DNA of 64,000 bases from Halochromatium roseum (lineage in GTDB: Bacteria > Pseudomonadota > Gammaproteobacteria > Chromatiales > Chromatiaceae): NCBI RefSeq assembly GCF_016653315.1, contig NZ_NHSH01000057.1, forward strand, positions 1 to 64,000, given 5' to 3'. Shown one piece after another: positions 28,739 through 38,367 of the stretch. The notes below the pieces were generated by a model, which had not been told where the DNA came from, ran no database searches, and was given only the letters and a program-made list of their open reading frames with translations. Position 1 is the stretch's first letter; each line of letters opens with the position of its first letter. The position numbers were made by a program, and so were the translations under genes.

Positions 28739-31700
28739 ATGCGCATACTGCGCGGCGCGCCCGCCTTGTCCGATTTTCGTCTGTCCAAGCTTGAGGCGCG
28801 TTTGCGCGCGGCTGGGCTATCTGAGTGCCGCTTGGCGGCTGAGTTTGTCCACTTCGTCGATCTGACGCGGGTGCTCGAAGCCGATGAGGAGGCGGTGCTG
28901 ACGCGGCTGCTTCGCTATGGGCCGGCGGCTGAGGCTGCGCTCGGTCTTGCTGCTGAGTCGTCTGCCGCGATCGCTCAGGGCGAATGGGCTGGCGGTGGAC
29001 AGCCGTTGGCTGAGGACTCAACCCGATCCGGTGGTGTGGGCTCGCCCGCAGCAGGCAGCCTGCTGCTGGTTGTGCCGCGCCCCGGGACGATCTCGCCCTG
29101 GTCATCGAAGGCCACCGATATCGCCCAGCATTGTGGGCTGAACGCGATCCGCCGGCTTGAGCGCGGCACGGCCTATCGTCTTCGGCTGATCTCTATGGAT
29201 ACCCATCTCGATGCCGATGCCGATGTCGATCTCGACGCCAATGTCGATGTCGCGATCGATACGCTGGACGAGGCCGCGCTCGCGACGGCTGCCGCGCTGC
29301 TCCACGACCGCATGACCGAGATCGTGCTGCGCGATCCGACCGAGGCCGAGTGTCTGTTCGCCCAAGCCGAGCCGCGGCCGCTTGCTCAGGTCGCGCTGCT
29401 GGCCGAGGGTCGATCGGCACTGGATCGGGCCAACAGCGAGCTTGGCCTCGCGCTCTCCGCCGATGAGATCGATTACCTGGCCGAGCGTTTTACCGCACTG
29501 GGACGCGATCCCACCGATGTCGAGCTGATGATGTTCGCGCAGGCCAACTCCGAGCATTGCCGACACAAGATCTTCAACGCCGATTGGGTGATCGATGGTG
29601 AGCCGCAGCCGCAGTCGCTGTTCGCGATGATCCGTAACACCACCGCTTGCTCGCCGGCCGGCGTGCTCTCGGCCTACAAAGACAATGCGGCGGTGATCGC
29701 GGGCTGGCCAGGCCAACGCTTCGCCGCGTCTGGCGACGGCGATGGCCGCTATCGACGCAGCGACGAGCCGCTGCACATCCTATTCAAGGTCGAGACCCAT
29801 AATCATCCAACCGCGATCGCCCCCGATCCTGGCGCGGCGACTGGCTCCGGCGGCGAGATCCGCGACGAGGGTGCGACCGGCCGCGGCGCGAAACCCAAGG
29901 CCGGCCTCTGTGGCTTTTCGGTCTCGAATCTGCGCATCCCCGGCGCCGAGCAGCCCTGGGAGCAGGACTGGGGCAAGCCGGCGCGGATCTGCTCGGCGCT
30001 CGAGATCATGCGTGATGGACCGATCGGCGCCGCTGCCTTCAACAACGAGTTCGGCCGGCCGAATCTAGCCGGTTATTTCCGCAGCTTTGAGCAGCAGGTG
30101 CCACGGCCGGGTGGCGGTCTTGAGCTGCGCGGCTATCACAAGCCGATCATGCTCGCCGGCGGTGTCGGTGCCGTGCGCGAGACCCATGTCGAGAAGGCAG
30201 GGTTCCCTGCGGGTGCGCCGCTGGTGGTGCTTGGCGGGCCGGCGATGCTGATCGGACTCGGCGGCGGCGCGGCCTCGAGCATGACCAGCGGCGCCAGTGC
30301 CGAGGATCTGGACTTCGCCTCGGTTCAGCGTGCCAATCCGGAGATGCAGCGTCGCTGTCAGGAGGTGATTGACCGCTGCAATGCGCGCGGCGAGGCGAGT
30401 CCGATCCTGTTCATCCATGATGTCGGCGCCGGCGGCTTGTCGAATGCGCTACCGGAATTGGTCCATGACGGCGGACGTGGCGGGCGCTTCGAGCTGCGCC
30501 GGGTGCCGAACGCCGACCCCGGCATGTCGCCGATGGAGATCTGGTGCAACGAGGCGCAGGAGCGCTATGTGCTGGCGATCGATCCGGCGCGGCTGGCCGA
30601 GTTCGAGGCGATCTGCGCGCGCGAGCGCTGCCCCTATGCGCTGGTTGGCGAGGCGACTGATGACGAGCAGCTGATCCTGAAGGACAGCCAGTTTGGCACG
30701 GTTCCCATCGAGATGCCGCTGTCGTTGCTGCTCGGCAAGCCGCCGCAGATGCTGCGCGATGTCCGCTCGGTCGAGGCCGTTGGCGACGCGCTTGATCTGG
30801 CGGCGATCGATCTGGCCGATGCGGTTGGCCGCGTGCTGCGGTTGCCGACCGTGGCCGCGAAGGGCTTCCTGATCATCATCGGCGATCGCAGCGTCGGCGG
30901 CCTGGTCAACCGTGATCAGATGGTCGGTCCCTGGCAGGTGCCGGTGGCCGATTGCGCGGTGACCTTGACCGATTTCGATGGCTACCGCGGCGAGGCGATG
31001 GCGGTTGGTGAGCGCGCGCCGATCGCGCTGCTCGATGCCCCGGCGTCCGGGCGGATGGCGGTCGGCGAAGCGATTACCAACATCGCCGGCGCCAACATTC
31101 AGGGTGTCGAACAGCTGAGCCTCTCGGCGAACTGGATGGCCGCGGCCGGGCATCCTGGTGAGGACGCGCGTCTGTATGAAACCGTGCGCGCGGTTGGACT
31201 TGAGCTGTGTCCAGCGCTGGGGATCGCGATTCCGGTGGGCAAGGACTCGATGAGCATGAAGACGGTCTGGGAGCGGCCGGTATTGCGCCCGGGTGCAGCG
31301 CATTTGGCTGAGGACGCGGGCGCTGTCAACGACAGTCGATCGGCAGCCGTCAGAGGCGCTGCGCAGCATCAAGGCAGTGCAGAAGATGCAGGCGGTTCAG
31401 CCGACCGGTCTGTTGCAGAAAGTGCTGCCGTTGCTGCGAATGCAAGCGGTGAAGGAGATCCGGCTGTTGCGAAGGGTGCGAATGGCTCCAAAGAGACGGC
31501 CGGCGTTGCTGGCGGCGATGGCCGCACCGAGCGCGTCGAGATGGCCGCACCGCTCTCGCTCGTCGTCTCGGCGGTAGCACCGGTACGCGATCTGCGCCGC
31601 TGTGCGACGCCTTGGCTAAGGCTCGATCGCGGCGAGACCCTGCTGGTGCTGGTCGACCTCGGGCGTGGGCAGGATCGTCTCGGCGGTTCGGCGCTGGCGC

Positions 31701-33052
31701 AGGTCTACGGGCGGATCGGCGAGGTACCACCCGATCTGGATGATCCGGTGCTGCTCAAGGCCTTCTTCTCGGCGATGCAGGCGCTGAAGGACGACGGACT
31801 GCTGCTTGCCTATCACGATCGCTCCGATGGCGGCTTGCTCGCGACCCTCTGCGAGATGGCCTTTGCCGGGCGCTGCGGGATCGACTGCGATCTCGGGATG
31901 CTGCCGGGGCGAAGTGATCTGATCGCGGCCTTGTTTGCCGAAGAGCTGGGTGCCGTCCTGCAGGTTCCCGCAGCCGAGCTGGCGGCGGTCTTGGATCGAC
32001 TGCACCAACTTGGACTCGGCGACTGCAGCCATGCGTTCGGCCGGCCCAGCAGCGATGGACTGATCCGCATCCGCCAGTGCGATCAGCTGTTGTTCGAGGC
32101 GACCCGCGCCGAGCTGCAGCAGGCCTGGTCCGAGACCAGCTGGCAGATGCAGCGGCTGCGCGACAACCCCGACTGCGCCGATGAAGAGTTTGCGCGGATC
32201 AGTGCCGATGAGCCGGGTCTGAGCGCTGTGCTGCCCTTCGATCCCGCCCAGGATATTGACGCGCCGCTGATTGCGACCGGCGCCCGGCCCCGACTCGCTG
32301 TGCTGCGCGAGCAGGGCGTCAATGGCCAGATCGAGATGGCCGCTGCCTTTGATCGCGCCGGTTTCGACTGCATCGATGTGCACATGTCCGACCTGCTCGA
32401 GGGCCGTCTTGGGCTCGACGGTTTTCAGGGGCTGGCCGCTTGTGGTGGCTTCAGCTACGGCGACGTGCTCGGCGCGGGTGAGGGCTGGGCCAAGACCATC
32501 CTGTTCAACCCCCGCGCACGCGAGCAGTTCGAGGCCTTCTTTGCCCGTGCTGACAGCTTCGCGCTCGGTGTCTGTAACGGCTGCCAGATGCTCGCCAACC
32601 TGCGCGAGCTGATCCCCGGTACTGAGCACTGGCCGCATTTCGTGCGCAACCGCTCGGAGCAGTTCGAGGCGCGGTTGCTGATGGTCGAGGTGAGGCCCTC
32701 GCCATCGATCCTGCTGCAGGGGATGCAGGGTGCGAGGCTGCCGATCGTCGTCTCGCACGGCGAGGGTCGAGCTGAGTTCCGTGATACGGCACAGCAGCAG
32801 AGCGCCGGCCCGATGACAGCGCTACGCTACATCGAGGCCGATGGCACAGCGGCCATCCGCTACCCGGCGAACCCGAACGGCTCGCCGGAGGGCATCACGG
32901 GCCTTTGCAACAGCGATGGGCGTGTCACCATCATGATGCCGCACCCGGAGCGCATCTTCCGGACCGTACAACAGTCCTGGCATCCTGATGATTGGGGCGA
33001 AGACAGCCCCTGGATGCGGCTGTTTCGGAATGCGCGTGTTTGGGTGGGCTAG
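28739..33052 (+). CDS. purL: Phosphoribosylformylglycinamidine synthase (FGAM synthetase)
   Basis: Catalyses the fourth step of purine synthesis, FGAR to FGAM, using glutamine and ATP. The single chain of 1437 residues has the N-terminal PurS-like domain, linker, two AIRS-type synthetase halves and the C-terminal glutaminase with nucleophile Cys1279 in GVCNGCQM. The ATG at 28739 ([15 protein letters not shown]) matches the E. coli start (MMEILRGSPALSAFR) and is preceded by TGGAG; the TTG at 28703 is unlikely. It is longer than E. coli PurL (1295) because of extra segments: about residues 75-105, and especially 847-935, a Gly/Ala/Ser/Asp-rich low-complexity stretch inside the second synthetase half. 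The frame is uninterrupted. Confidence 0.96.
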   Translation: MRILRGAPALSDFRLSKLEARLRAAGLSECRLAAEFVHFVDLTRVLEADEEAVLTRLLRYGPAAEAALGLAAESSAAIAQGEWAGGGQPLAEDSTRSGGVGSPAAGSLLLVVPRPGTISPWSSKATDIAQHCGLNAIRRLERGTAYRLRLISMDTHLDADADVDLDANVDVAIDTLDEAALATAAALLHDRMTEIVLRDPTEAECLFAQAEPRPLAQVALLAEGRSALDRANSELGLALSADEIDYLAERFTALGRDPTDVELMMFAQANSEHCRHKIFNADWVIDGEPQPQSLFAMIRNTTACSPAGVLSAYKDNAAVIAGWPGQRFAASGDGDGRYRRSDEPLHILFKVETHNHPTAIAPDPGAATGSGGEIRDEGATGRGAKPKAGLCGFSVSNLRIPGAEQPWEQDWGKPARICSALEIMRDGPIGAAAFNNEFGRPNLAGYFRSFEQQVPRPGGGLELRGYHKPIMLAGGVGAVRETHVEKAGFPAGAPLVVLGGPAMLIGLGGGAASSMTSGASAEDLDFASVQRANPEMQRRCQEVIDRCNARGEASPILFIHDVGAGGLSNALPELVHDGGRGGRFELRRVPNADPGMSPMEIWCNEAQERYVLAIDPARLAEFEAICARERCPYALVGEATDDEQLILKDSQFGTVPIEMPLSLLLGKPPQMLRDVRSVEAVGDALDLAAIDLADAVGRVLRLPTVAAKGFLIIIGDRSVGGLVNRDQMVGPWQVPVADCAVTLTDFDGYRGEAMAVGERAPIALLDAPASGRMAVGEAITNIAGANIQGVEQLSLSANWMAAAGHPGEDARLYETVRAVGLELCPALGIAIPVGKDSMSMKTVWERPVLRPGAAHLAEDAGAVNDSRSAAVRGAAQHQGSAEDAGGSADRSVAESAAVAANASGEGDPAVAKGANGSKETAGVAGGDGRTERVEMAAPLSLVVSAVAPVRDLRRCATPWLRLDRGETLLVLVDLGRGQDRLGGSALAQVYGRIGEVPPDLDDPVLLKAFFSAMQALKDDGLLLAYHDRSDGGLLATLCEMAFAGRCGIDCDLGMLPGRSDLIAALFAEELGAVLQVPAAELAAVLDRLHQLGLGDCSHAFGRPSSDGLIRIRQCDQLLFEATRAELQQAWSETSWQMQRLRDNPDCADEEFARISADEPGLSAVLPFDPAQDIDAPLIATGARPRLAVLREQGVNGQIEMAAAFDRAGFDCIDVHMSDLLEGRLGLDGFQGLAACGGFSYGDVLGAGEGWAKTILFNPRAREQFEAFFARADSFALGVCNGCQMLANLRELIPGTEHWPHFVRNRSEQFEARLLMVEVRPSPSILLQGMQGARLPIVVSHGEGRAEFRDTAQQQSAGPMTALRYIEADGTAAIRYPANPNGSPEGITGLCNSDGRVTIMMPHPERIFRTVQQSWHPDDWGEDSPWMRLFRNARVWVG

Positions 33053-33066
33053 CGGGCTAGTATTGC

Positions 33067-34776
33067 TCAAAACTGCTTCACCTTGATATTCATCGTCTGA
33101 ATCCGATAGGCGATCTGGCGCGGGGTCATGTTGAGCAGGCGCGCGGCCTTGGCCTGGACCCAGCCGGCTTGCTCCAGCGCGGCGATCACCCGCTCGCGCT
33201 CGTCGACGTCCGGGTCGTCGAAGTCGATGCCGTTGTCTCCGGCACCAGCTCCAGCACCGAAACCTGAACCCGCCGCCGAGGTCAGCGCGGCGCGCGGTTC
33301 GGGTAGGTTGCCGACATCGAGCCCGGTCAGGTCGATCACATCGCGGTCGATGATCCCGCATTCGCTCATCACCGCCGCGCGCTCCATGCAGTTCTCCAGC
33401 TCGCGCACGTTGCCGGGCCAGTCGTAGCGCATCAGCACGCGCAGCGCGCTGTCGGTGATGCTGAGCTCGCGGCCCTGCTGCTTGGCGACCTTGGCGACGA
33501 GGAACTGGGCTAGCTCGGGCACGTCTTCGATGCGTTCGCGCAGTGCTGGCATCACGATCGGCATCACGTTGAGCCGGTAATAGAGGTCTTCGCGGAACTC
33601 GCCGGCCTTGACCTCTTGCTCCAGGTTGCGGTTGGTGGCCGCGATCACGCGCACATCGACCTTCATGGTGCGGCTGCCGCCGACGCGCTCGAACTCGCCC
33701 TCTTGCAACACGCGCAGCAGCTTGGCCTGGAAGGCCGGACTGATCTCGCCGATCTCATCCAGGAACAGGGTGCCGCCGTCGGCCTGCTCGAAGCGGCCCT
33801 TGCGCAGGTTCACGGCGCCGGTGAAGGCGCCTTTTTCATGGCCGAACAGCTCGGATTCGAGCAGATTGTCGGGCAGCGCTGCACAGTTGAGTTTGACGAA
33901 GGTGCTCTGTGCGCGCGGTGAATTGTAATGGATGGCGTTGGCGATCAGCTCCTTACCGGTGCCGGATTCGCCACGCACCAAGACCGTGGTGTTCCATTTC
34001 GCGACCTGACGCACCTGCTCGAAGACGATGCGCATGCGCTGGGTGTGGCCGATGATGCTGTCGAAGCCATGGGTGCCTTTGACGTGACGCCGCAGGGCAT
34101 CGCGCTCCTCGCGCAGCGCTCGCCGCTCGGCCTCGACCGAGCGTGCCAGCAGCACCGCCTGGCCGATGAGATTGGCGACCATCTCGGTGAAACGCGCGCG
34201 CTGCTGCAAGTGTTCATCGCGCACGGGTGGCTGGATGGCGAACACGCCTGCGGCGGGGCCATCGCCGATGCGGATCGGGACGCCGATGAAGGGCAGGTCA
34301 CGGTTGAACATACCGAGCTTATCGAGAAAGCGCGGCTCATCGCTGACCCGCTCTAGCAGCCATTCTTGATTGGTCTCAAGGATGTGCCCGATGACCCCCT
34401 CGCCGCGGCGATAGCGCACCTTCTCGAACGGGGCGGCGTCGTCATCGTGCAGGGCGCTGATCAGCAGGTCGCCGGACTCTTCGTCGAGCAGGCTGACCAT
34501 GCCCAGGCACAGACGCTCGCGCTCGTGCAATGTTTGCAGCACCGCGCGCAGCGTTTCGCGCAGTTGGAGTGAGCGACTCAGAATGCGGCTGACATCGAAC
34601 AAGGCGGCGAGCTGCGCCTCAAGCAGATCGGCGCGTCGCGTATCCATTCGCGAATCCGTTCGCGAATCCGTTCGCGTATCCACTCGCATCTCTGTTCGCG
34701 TATCCGTTCCCGTTTCGGGGCGTGGCGATTCTGGTAGGTCCTTGTCGTACATTGGCACGGGGTCTAAGTCAGTCAC
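33067..34776 (-). CDS. nifA: Nif-specific sigma-54 activator NifA
   Basis: The enhancer-binding activator of nitrogen fixation genes. The 569 residues comprise a GAF domain (~60-205), a sigma-54 AAA+ domain with Walker A GESGTGKE, intact GAFTGA and Walker [10 protein letters not shown], and a C-terminal Fis-type helix-turn-helix ending in a NifA-like [16 protein letters not shown] tail. The oxygen-sensing interdomain cysteine motif of rhizobial NifA is absent, as expected when NifL is the sensor. GTG start at 34776 overlaps the end of nifL by 8 bp, implying translational coupling. Residues ~25-48 are an unusual DTRTDSR-type repeat encoded by six tandem 12-mers. Confidence 0.95.
   Translation of the reverse strand: MTDLDPVPMYDKDLPESPRPETGTDTRTEMRVDTRTDSRTDSRMDTRRADLLEAQLAALFDVSRILSRSLQLRETLRAVLQTLHERERLCLGMVSLLDEESGDLLISALHDDDAAPFEKVRYRRGEGVIGHILETNQEWLLERVSDEPRFLDKLGMFNRDLPFIGVPIRIGDGPAAGVFAIQPPVRDEHLQQRARFTEMVANLIGQAVLLARSVEAERRALREERDALRRHVKGTHGFDSIIGHTQRMRIVFEQVRQVAKWNTTVLVRGESGTGKELIANAIHYNSPRAQSTFVKLNCAALPDNLLESELFGHEKGAFTGAVNLRKGRFEQADGGTLFLDEIGEISPAFQAKLLRVLQEGEFERVGGSRTMKVDVRVIAATNRNLEQEVKAGEFREDLYYRLNVMPIVMPALRERIEDVPELAQFLVAKVAKQQGRELSITDSALRVLMRYDWPGNVRELENCMERAAVMSECGIIDRDVIDLTGLDVGNLPEPRAALTSAAGSGFGAGAGAGDNGIDFDDPDVDERERVIAALEQAGWVQAKAARLLNMTPRQIAYRIQTMNIKVKQF
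34637..34708. repeat. Six tandem 12-mers inside nifA
   Basis: Six copies of CGCG(A/T)ATCCGTT with small variations, in frame within the N-terminal linker of NifA, giving the peptide repeat DTRT/DSRT. Changes in copy number would keep the frame. Confidence 0.9.
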
Positions 34777-36517
34777 GGGGCAGGGCGTTGGTTAAGGTCA
34801 CCAGGATGCGGCAACCGTCGTTGTATTCCGGGTCGATCTCGATGCTGCCACCATGCTGGTTGGCAAGCTCCTGAGCGAGTGGCAGTCCCATGCCGGCACG
34901 GCCGCGACGGTTTCGCCAGCCGATATAGAAGGGCTCAAAGGCCTTGTAGCGATCGCCACTCGGAAAGCCGGGGCCGCTGTCCTGGATGCAGACCTCGACC
35001 GCGTCATCGAGCGCGCGGGTACTGATATGCAGCTCGCGCTGGCTGCGCCCGGCTTCGCCTGTTGCTTGCAGCGCATTGTCGATCAGGTTCTTGAACAGCG
35101 AGCGCAGCTCGGTCTGGCGCGCACTGATCTCAGGCAGGACATGCGCCGGACGCCAGTCGACGGTGACGCCAGCGGCGAGCAGGGCATCGGTCTCTAGGGC
35201 AAGCACGTGCCGCACCAGTTCGTTGACATTGACACTGACACAGGCCTCGACGATCTCATCCGGGAGCGCCGCTTGCAGGGTTTTGAGCGCCTGCTCGCTG
35301 GTCTCGGTAATCTGCGCCAGGGTCGGCGCGAAGCCCTCGAGGGTGCCGGCGCCATTGGCGAACATGGCGTTCGCCGCGCGCAGCAGGTTGAGCGGGGTCT
35401 GGATCTGGTAGCTCGCGGCGGCCAGCGCTTCGCGCATGCCTTGCGCCAGTCGTTGCTCGGCGATGCGCGCGCGCAGATGCTCCAGATGCGCGCGCTCGAT
35501 TTCGCGATGGCGGGCGGTGACATCGGTGGCGAGCAGCAACAGACGGGCGTCACCGCGATTGCCGCGACCGAAATAGCTGCGAGCACTGCCGTCCTGCTCG
35601 CTGATGCGGGTGCCGGAGCAGGAGAACCAACGCGGACCGAGGCCGCCGGGTACCTCGAGGCTGACCTCGACGTTCTTGAAGTCTTCGCCGCCGCCGGTCG
35701 CGGGAACGGTGCGCTCGATGGGGTCGAAACCAGCCTGCTGACGCAGCGCGGCACGGATCAGCGGCAAGGGCTCGCGCCCGCGCAGGTCGCCGAACAGTTT
35801 TTTGTACTCCATGTTATCGAGGATGATCTCGCCCTCGGCGTCGAGCAGCACCATCACCGTTGGCGCGGCGTCGAGCACATTCTCGATACGTGTCTTCTGC
35901 TGTCTGAGCGCGGTCGCGAGTTCATGTTCGCGCGTCACGTCGCGATGCATGCCAAGGAAATAGGCAATCTCGCCGCTGCTATCGAGGACCGGTGAGATGA
36001 CCAGCTCGGCGAGGTATTCATCACCCCCTTTGCGTTGGTTCACCAGGGTTCCGGTCCAGGTTTTTTTGCGCTGGATGGTGCGCCAGAGCTGACGATAGAT
36101 GCTGTCTGGCGTTGCATTGCTGGACAGGATCGACTGGTTCTTGCCCAGCAGTTCGTCGCGCAGATAGCCGCTAAGATGCTCGAACGCGGCGTTCGCGTAG
36201 AGGATGCTGGCGGTTGGATCGGTGATCGAGATTGCCACGGGCGCTTGCTCGACGGTCTCGAAATAGAGGCGCGGTGGTAACGGCTCGGAGGCGTTTCCCG
36301 CCATCAGTCGCAACGCGGCCAGCACCTCTAGCGGGGTGTCATCGGGTGGCTCGCGCAAGAATGCCGAGATGGCATTTTGCATGAGGGGCTGTGCGTTCTT
36401 CAGGCTAGCGCTGGCAGACGTGTTGAAAGCCTGCGCTGGCGCCTGACGGGACGAGGTCGTACCCGGACTTGAATGCTGCGAAAGTGGCGCGCTGCTCTCC
36501 GGGGATGATCGAGCCAT
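34769..36517 (-). CDS. nifL: Nitrogen fixation negative regulator NifL
   Basis: A redox and nitrogen sensor that binds and inhibits NifA. The 582 residues comprise PAS1 (~85-200; FETVEQAPVAISITDPTASI, with GKNQSIL and the QRKGGDEY region of flavin-binding NifL PAS domains), PAS2 (~205-335), a linker helix and a C-terminal GHKL ATP-binding domain (NLIDNALQAT, DSGPGFP, GMGLPLAQELANQHGG). The position of the phospho-accepting histidine is occupied by Gln (SYQIQTPLNLL), so it is not a working kinase, in keeping with regulation by protein contact. GAGGAG precedes the ATG. A sigma-54 promoter candidate lies at 36645-36660. Confidence 0.94.
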   Translation of the reverse strand: MARSSPESSAPLSQHSSPGTTSSRQAPAQAFNTSASASLKNAQPLMQNAISAFLREPPDDTPLEVLAALRLMAGNASEPLPPRLYFETVEQAPVAISITDPTASILYANAAFEHLSGYLRDELLGKNQSILSSNATPDSIYRQLWRTIQRKKTWTGTLVNQRKGGDEYLAELVISPVLDSSGEIAYFLGMHRDVTREHELATALRQQKTRIENVLDAAPTVMVLLDAEGEIILDNMEYKKLFGDLRGREPLPLIRAALRQQAGFDPIERTVPATGGGEDFKNVEVSLEVPGGLGPRWFSCSGTRISEQDGSARSYFGRGNRGDARLLLLATDVTARHREIERAHLEHLRARIAEQRLAQGMREALAAASYQIQTPLNLLRAANAMFANGAGTLEGFAPTLAQITETSEQALKTLQAALPDEIVEACVSVNVNELVRHVLALETDALLAAGVTVDWRPAHVLPEISARQTELRSLFKNLIDNALQATGEAGRSQRELHISTRALDDAVEVCIQDSGPGFPSGDRYKAFEPFYIGWRNRRGRAGMGLPLAQELANQHGGSIEIDPEYNDGCRILVTLTNALPRD

Positions 36518-36644
36518 GGGTGTCTCCTCTATCGTGACCTAGTCTTTTTTCGTGTCGAGTCATTGCTGTGCCATCAGCGTATGTCATCAGCTTCTGCCAT
36601 CAGCGCAGTTCGGGGCGTTGAACCCGGACGCCGGAGCTGTTTTA

Positions 36645-36660
36645 AGCAGATTTCATGCCG
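36645..36660 (-). promoter_or_regulatory. Candidate sigma-54 promoter of nifLA
   Basis: On the minus strand CGGCATGAAATCTGCT has GG and GC separated by exactly 10 bases and matches most of the TGGCAY-R-N4-TTGCW consensus. The predicted start is about 117 bases upstream of the nifL ATG. NifA sites lie roughly 95-150 bp further upstream. NifA autoregulation is the implied consequence. Confidence 0.6.
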
Positions 36661-36751
36661 GTCTTATGCTGGCCGACGCTGTCATGCCTCTATTAAGCCC
36701 CGGCTCTTGGGGCTACAGGGATGTTTGACCGACTGGAAACGCAGATAGCCT

Positions 36752-36767
36752 TGTCGGTTTTACGACA
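36752..36767. promoter_or_regulatory. NifA upstream activator site 1 (TGT-N10-ACA)
   Basis: TTGTCG-N6-CGACAA is a perfect inverted repeat that contains TGT-N10-ACA, the NifA-binding consensus. It sits between the oppositely oriented nifL and rnfA promoters. Confidence 0.75.
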
Positions 36768-36792
36768 ATTTACTGTGGCCCAGCATGCTGGC

Positions 36793-36808
36793 TGTGTCGT
36801 CCGCGACA
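36793..36808. promoter_or_regulatory. NifA upstream activator site 2 (TGT-N10-ACA)
   Basis: GCTGT and ACAGC flank the spacer, giving TGT-N10-ACA. It lies 41 bp from site 1, close to four helical turns, so both sites would face the same side of the DNA. Confidence 0.75.
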
Positions 36809-36836
36809 GCTGACTGCATGCTTGGCAGCTAAGCAC

Positions 36837-36872
36837 AATGCCCGTCGCAATGCCCGTCGCAATGCCCGTCGA
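36837..36872. repeat. Three tandem 12-mers (AATGCCCGTCGC)
   Basis: Three copies (last base of the third differs) between the NifA sites and the rnf sigma-54 promoter, in the segment that would loop during activation. Confidence 0.9.
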
Positions 36873-36965
36873 GCCAGTCCAGTGCTGCCAAAACCCCAGT
36901 CTGATGAGGATTTCGGGCCAGGTCAGGGATCGCTCGCTGGGCTTTTCGCGAGGGCTGCGCAGCGC

Positions 36966-36981
36966 TGGCATTGAGTTTGCT
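36966..36981 (+). promoter_or_regulatory. Sigma-54 promoter of the rnf operon
   Basis: TGGCATTGAGTTTGCT matches the -24/-12 consensus (TGGCAY-N5-TTGCW) at every conserved position with the obligatory 10-base GG-GC spacing. Transcription should start near 36992, about 67 bases ahead of rnfA. Two NifA sites lie about 160-215 bp upstream. Confidence 0.85.
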
Positions 36982-37058
36982 AGATGCAACGAGTCTCGAG
37001 TGCGCGCCGCCTCGGCTGTGCGTTGTCTGTCTTCGCCGGAGAGTCCTGCTGAAGCCCT

Positions 37059-37634
37059 ATGACTGAGTCCCTGATGCTGATCCTTGCGACCGCGCTAGTG
37101 AACAACGTCGTGCTCGTCAAATTCCTTGGCCTCTGCCCGTTCATGGGTGTGTCTGGGAAGCTTGATACCGCACTGGGCATGGGGTTGGCAACGACCTTTG
37201 TGCTGACCCTGGCCGCGGCGGCCAGCTGGGTCTTGGAGCATCTGGTGCTGGCGCCGCTCGATATCGGTTTTCTGCGCATCCTGACCTTTATCTTGGTGAT
37301 TGCCGCCGTCGTTCAGTTCACCGAGATGGTCGTGCGCAAGCTCTCGCCAACCCTGTATCAGGTGCTTGGCATTTTTCTGCCGTTGATCACGACCAATTGC
37401 GCGGTCTTGGGCGTGGCCTTGCTCAACGTCCAGGAGCAGCACAGCTTTGTCGAGAGCCTGCTCTATGGGTTTGGCTCGGCGCTCGGTTTCACCTTGGTGA
37501 TGGTGCTCTTTGCCGGGCTGCGCGAGCGCTTGGCACTGGCGCAGGTGCCGGCGACCTTCGCCGGGGCACCGATTGCCTTCATCGTCGCTGGGCTGTTGTC
37601 GCTGGCCTTTATGGGTTTCGCCGGGCTGGCGTGA
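37059..37634 (+). CDS. rnfA: Electron transport complex subunit RnfA
   Basis: An inner-membrane subunit of the Rnf complex, which couples ion flow to electron transfer between NADH and ferredoxin; in diazotrophs it drives ferredoxin or flavodoxin reduction for nitrogenase. The 191 residues form six hydrophobic helices, with the paired cysteines in [11 protein letters not shown] and [15 protein letters not shown] that hold an intramembrane cluster with RnfE. First gene of the rnf operon, following a sigma-54 promoter and NifA sites, so expression with nitrogenase is expected. Confidence 0.97.
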   Translation: MTESLMLILATALVNNVVLVKFLGLCPFMGVSGKLDTALGMGLATTFVLTLAAAASWVLEHLVLAPLDIGFLRILTFILVIAAVVQFTEMVVRKLSPTLYQVLGIFLPLITTNCAVLGVALLNVQEQHSFVESLLYGFGSALGFTLVMVLFAGLRERLALAQVPATFAGAPIAFIVAGLLSLAFMGFAGLA

Positions 37635-37767
37635 GGATGGTCGTTCCAACTGATCGCCGGATGGAGCCAGCCGGCAACCCTTTAGCCCCCTTTAGCCCCG
37701 CGCGCGAGCCGATTCCAGCGCTAACTTCAGTGCGAACCTCAGCGCTCACTTTGGAGCCTTCGACATC

Positions 37768-38295
37768 ATGGTTTTTGCGATCCTGAGCTTGACCACCCTT
37801 GGCCTTGGACTTGGCGCGCTGCTCGGCGTTGCGGCGCGCTTCTTGAAGGTTGAGGAGAGTCCGCTGGTGGCCGAGATCGAGGCACTGTTGCCCGGCTCTC
37901 AATGTGGCCAATGTGGCTTTCCGGGCTGTGCGCCGGCGGCCGCGGCGATTGCCGAGGGCAAGGCGCCGGTCACCCTCTGTCCGCCCGGCGGGCGCGCCTT
38001 GGCGCAGGCCTTGGCGCAGCGCCTCGGGGTCAGTGTTGATCTGAGCGCGGTGGCCGAGCAGGCGCCGAAGGTGGCCTTTGTCCACGAGCGGCTTTGTGTC
38101 GGCTGCACCAAATGCTTCAAACGCTGCCCGACCGATGCCATCGTCGGTGCTAAGGATCAGATCCATGCCGTGTTCGAGGACGCCTGCATCGGCTGTGGCG
38201 ACTGCGCCGAGGACTGCCCGACCGAGTGCATCGAGATGCGCAGCCCAACCCAGACCCCATCGAATTGGGTCTGGCCGCAGCCGATAGCGGCCTGA
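37768..38295 (+). CDS. rnfB: Electron transport complex iron-sulfur subunit RnfB
   Basis: The ferredoxin-facing subunit of Rnf. After an N-terminal membrane helix the 175-residue protein has a 4Fe-4S domain (Cys46, Cys49, Cys54, Cys71) and two ferredoxin-type CxxCxxC motifs (CVGCTKCFKRCP and CIGCGDCAEDCP) near 109-150. It begins 133 bp after rnfA, a loose gap for this operon that contains short imperfect repeats but no gene. Confidence 0.96.
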   Translation: MVFAILSLTTLGLGLGALLGVAARFLKVEESPLVAEIEALLPGSQCGQCGFPGCAPAAAAIAEGKAPVTLCPPGGRALAQALAQRLGVSVDLSAVAEQAPKVAFVHERLCVGCTKCFKRCPTDAIVGAKDQIHAVFEDACIGCGDCAEDCPTECIEMRSPTQTPSNWVWPQPIAA

Positions 38296-38367
38296 CCCAT
38301 CTATTGAAGCTTGATCCGCTCTATTGACGCATGATCCATTCTATTCACGCTCGCTGAGGCCTGTTCG

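Noticed and set aside
36822-36841. TTGGCAGCTAAGCAC as a second sigma-54 promoter before rnfA
   Set aside because: No GC at the required distance from GG.
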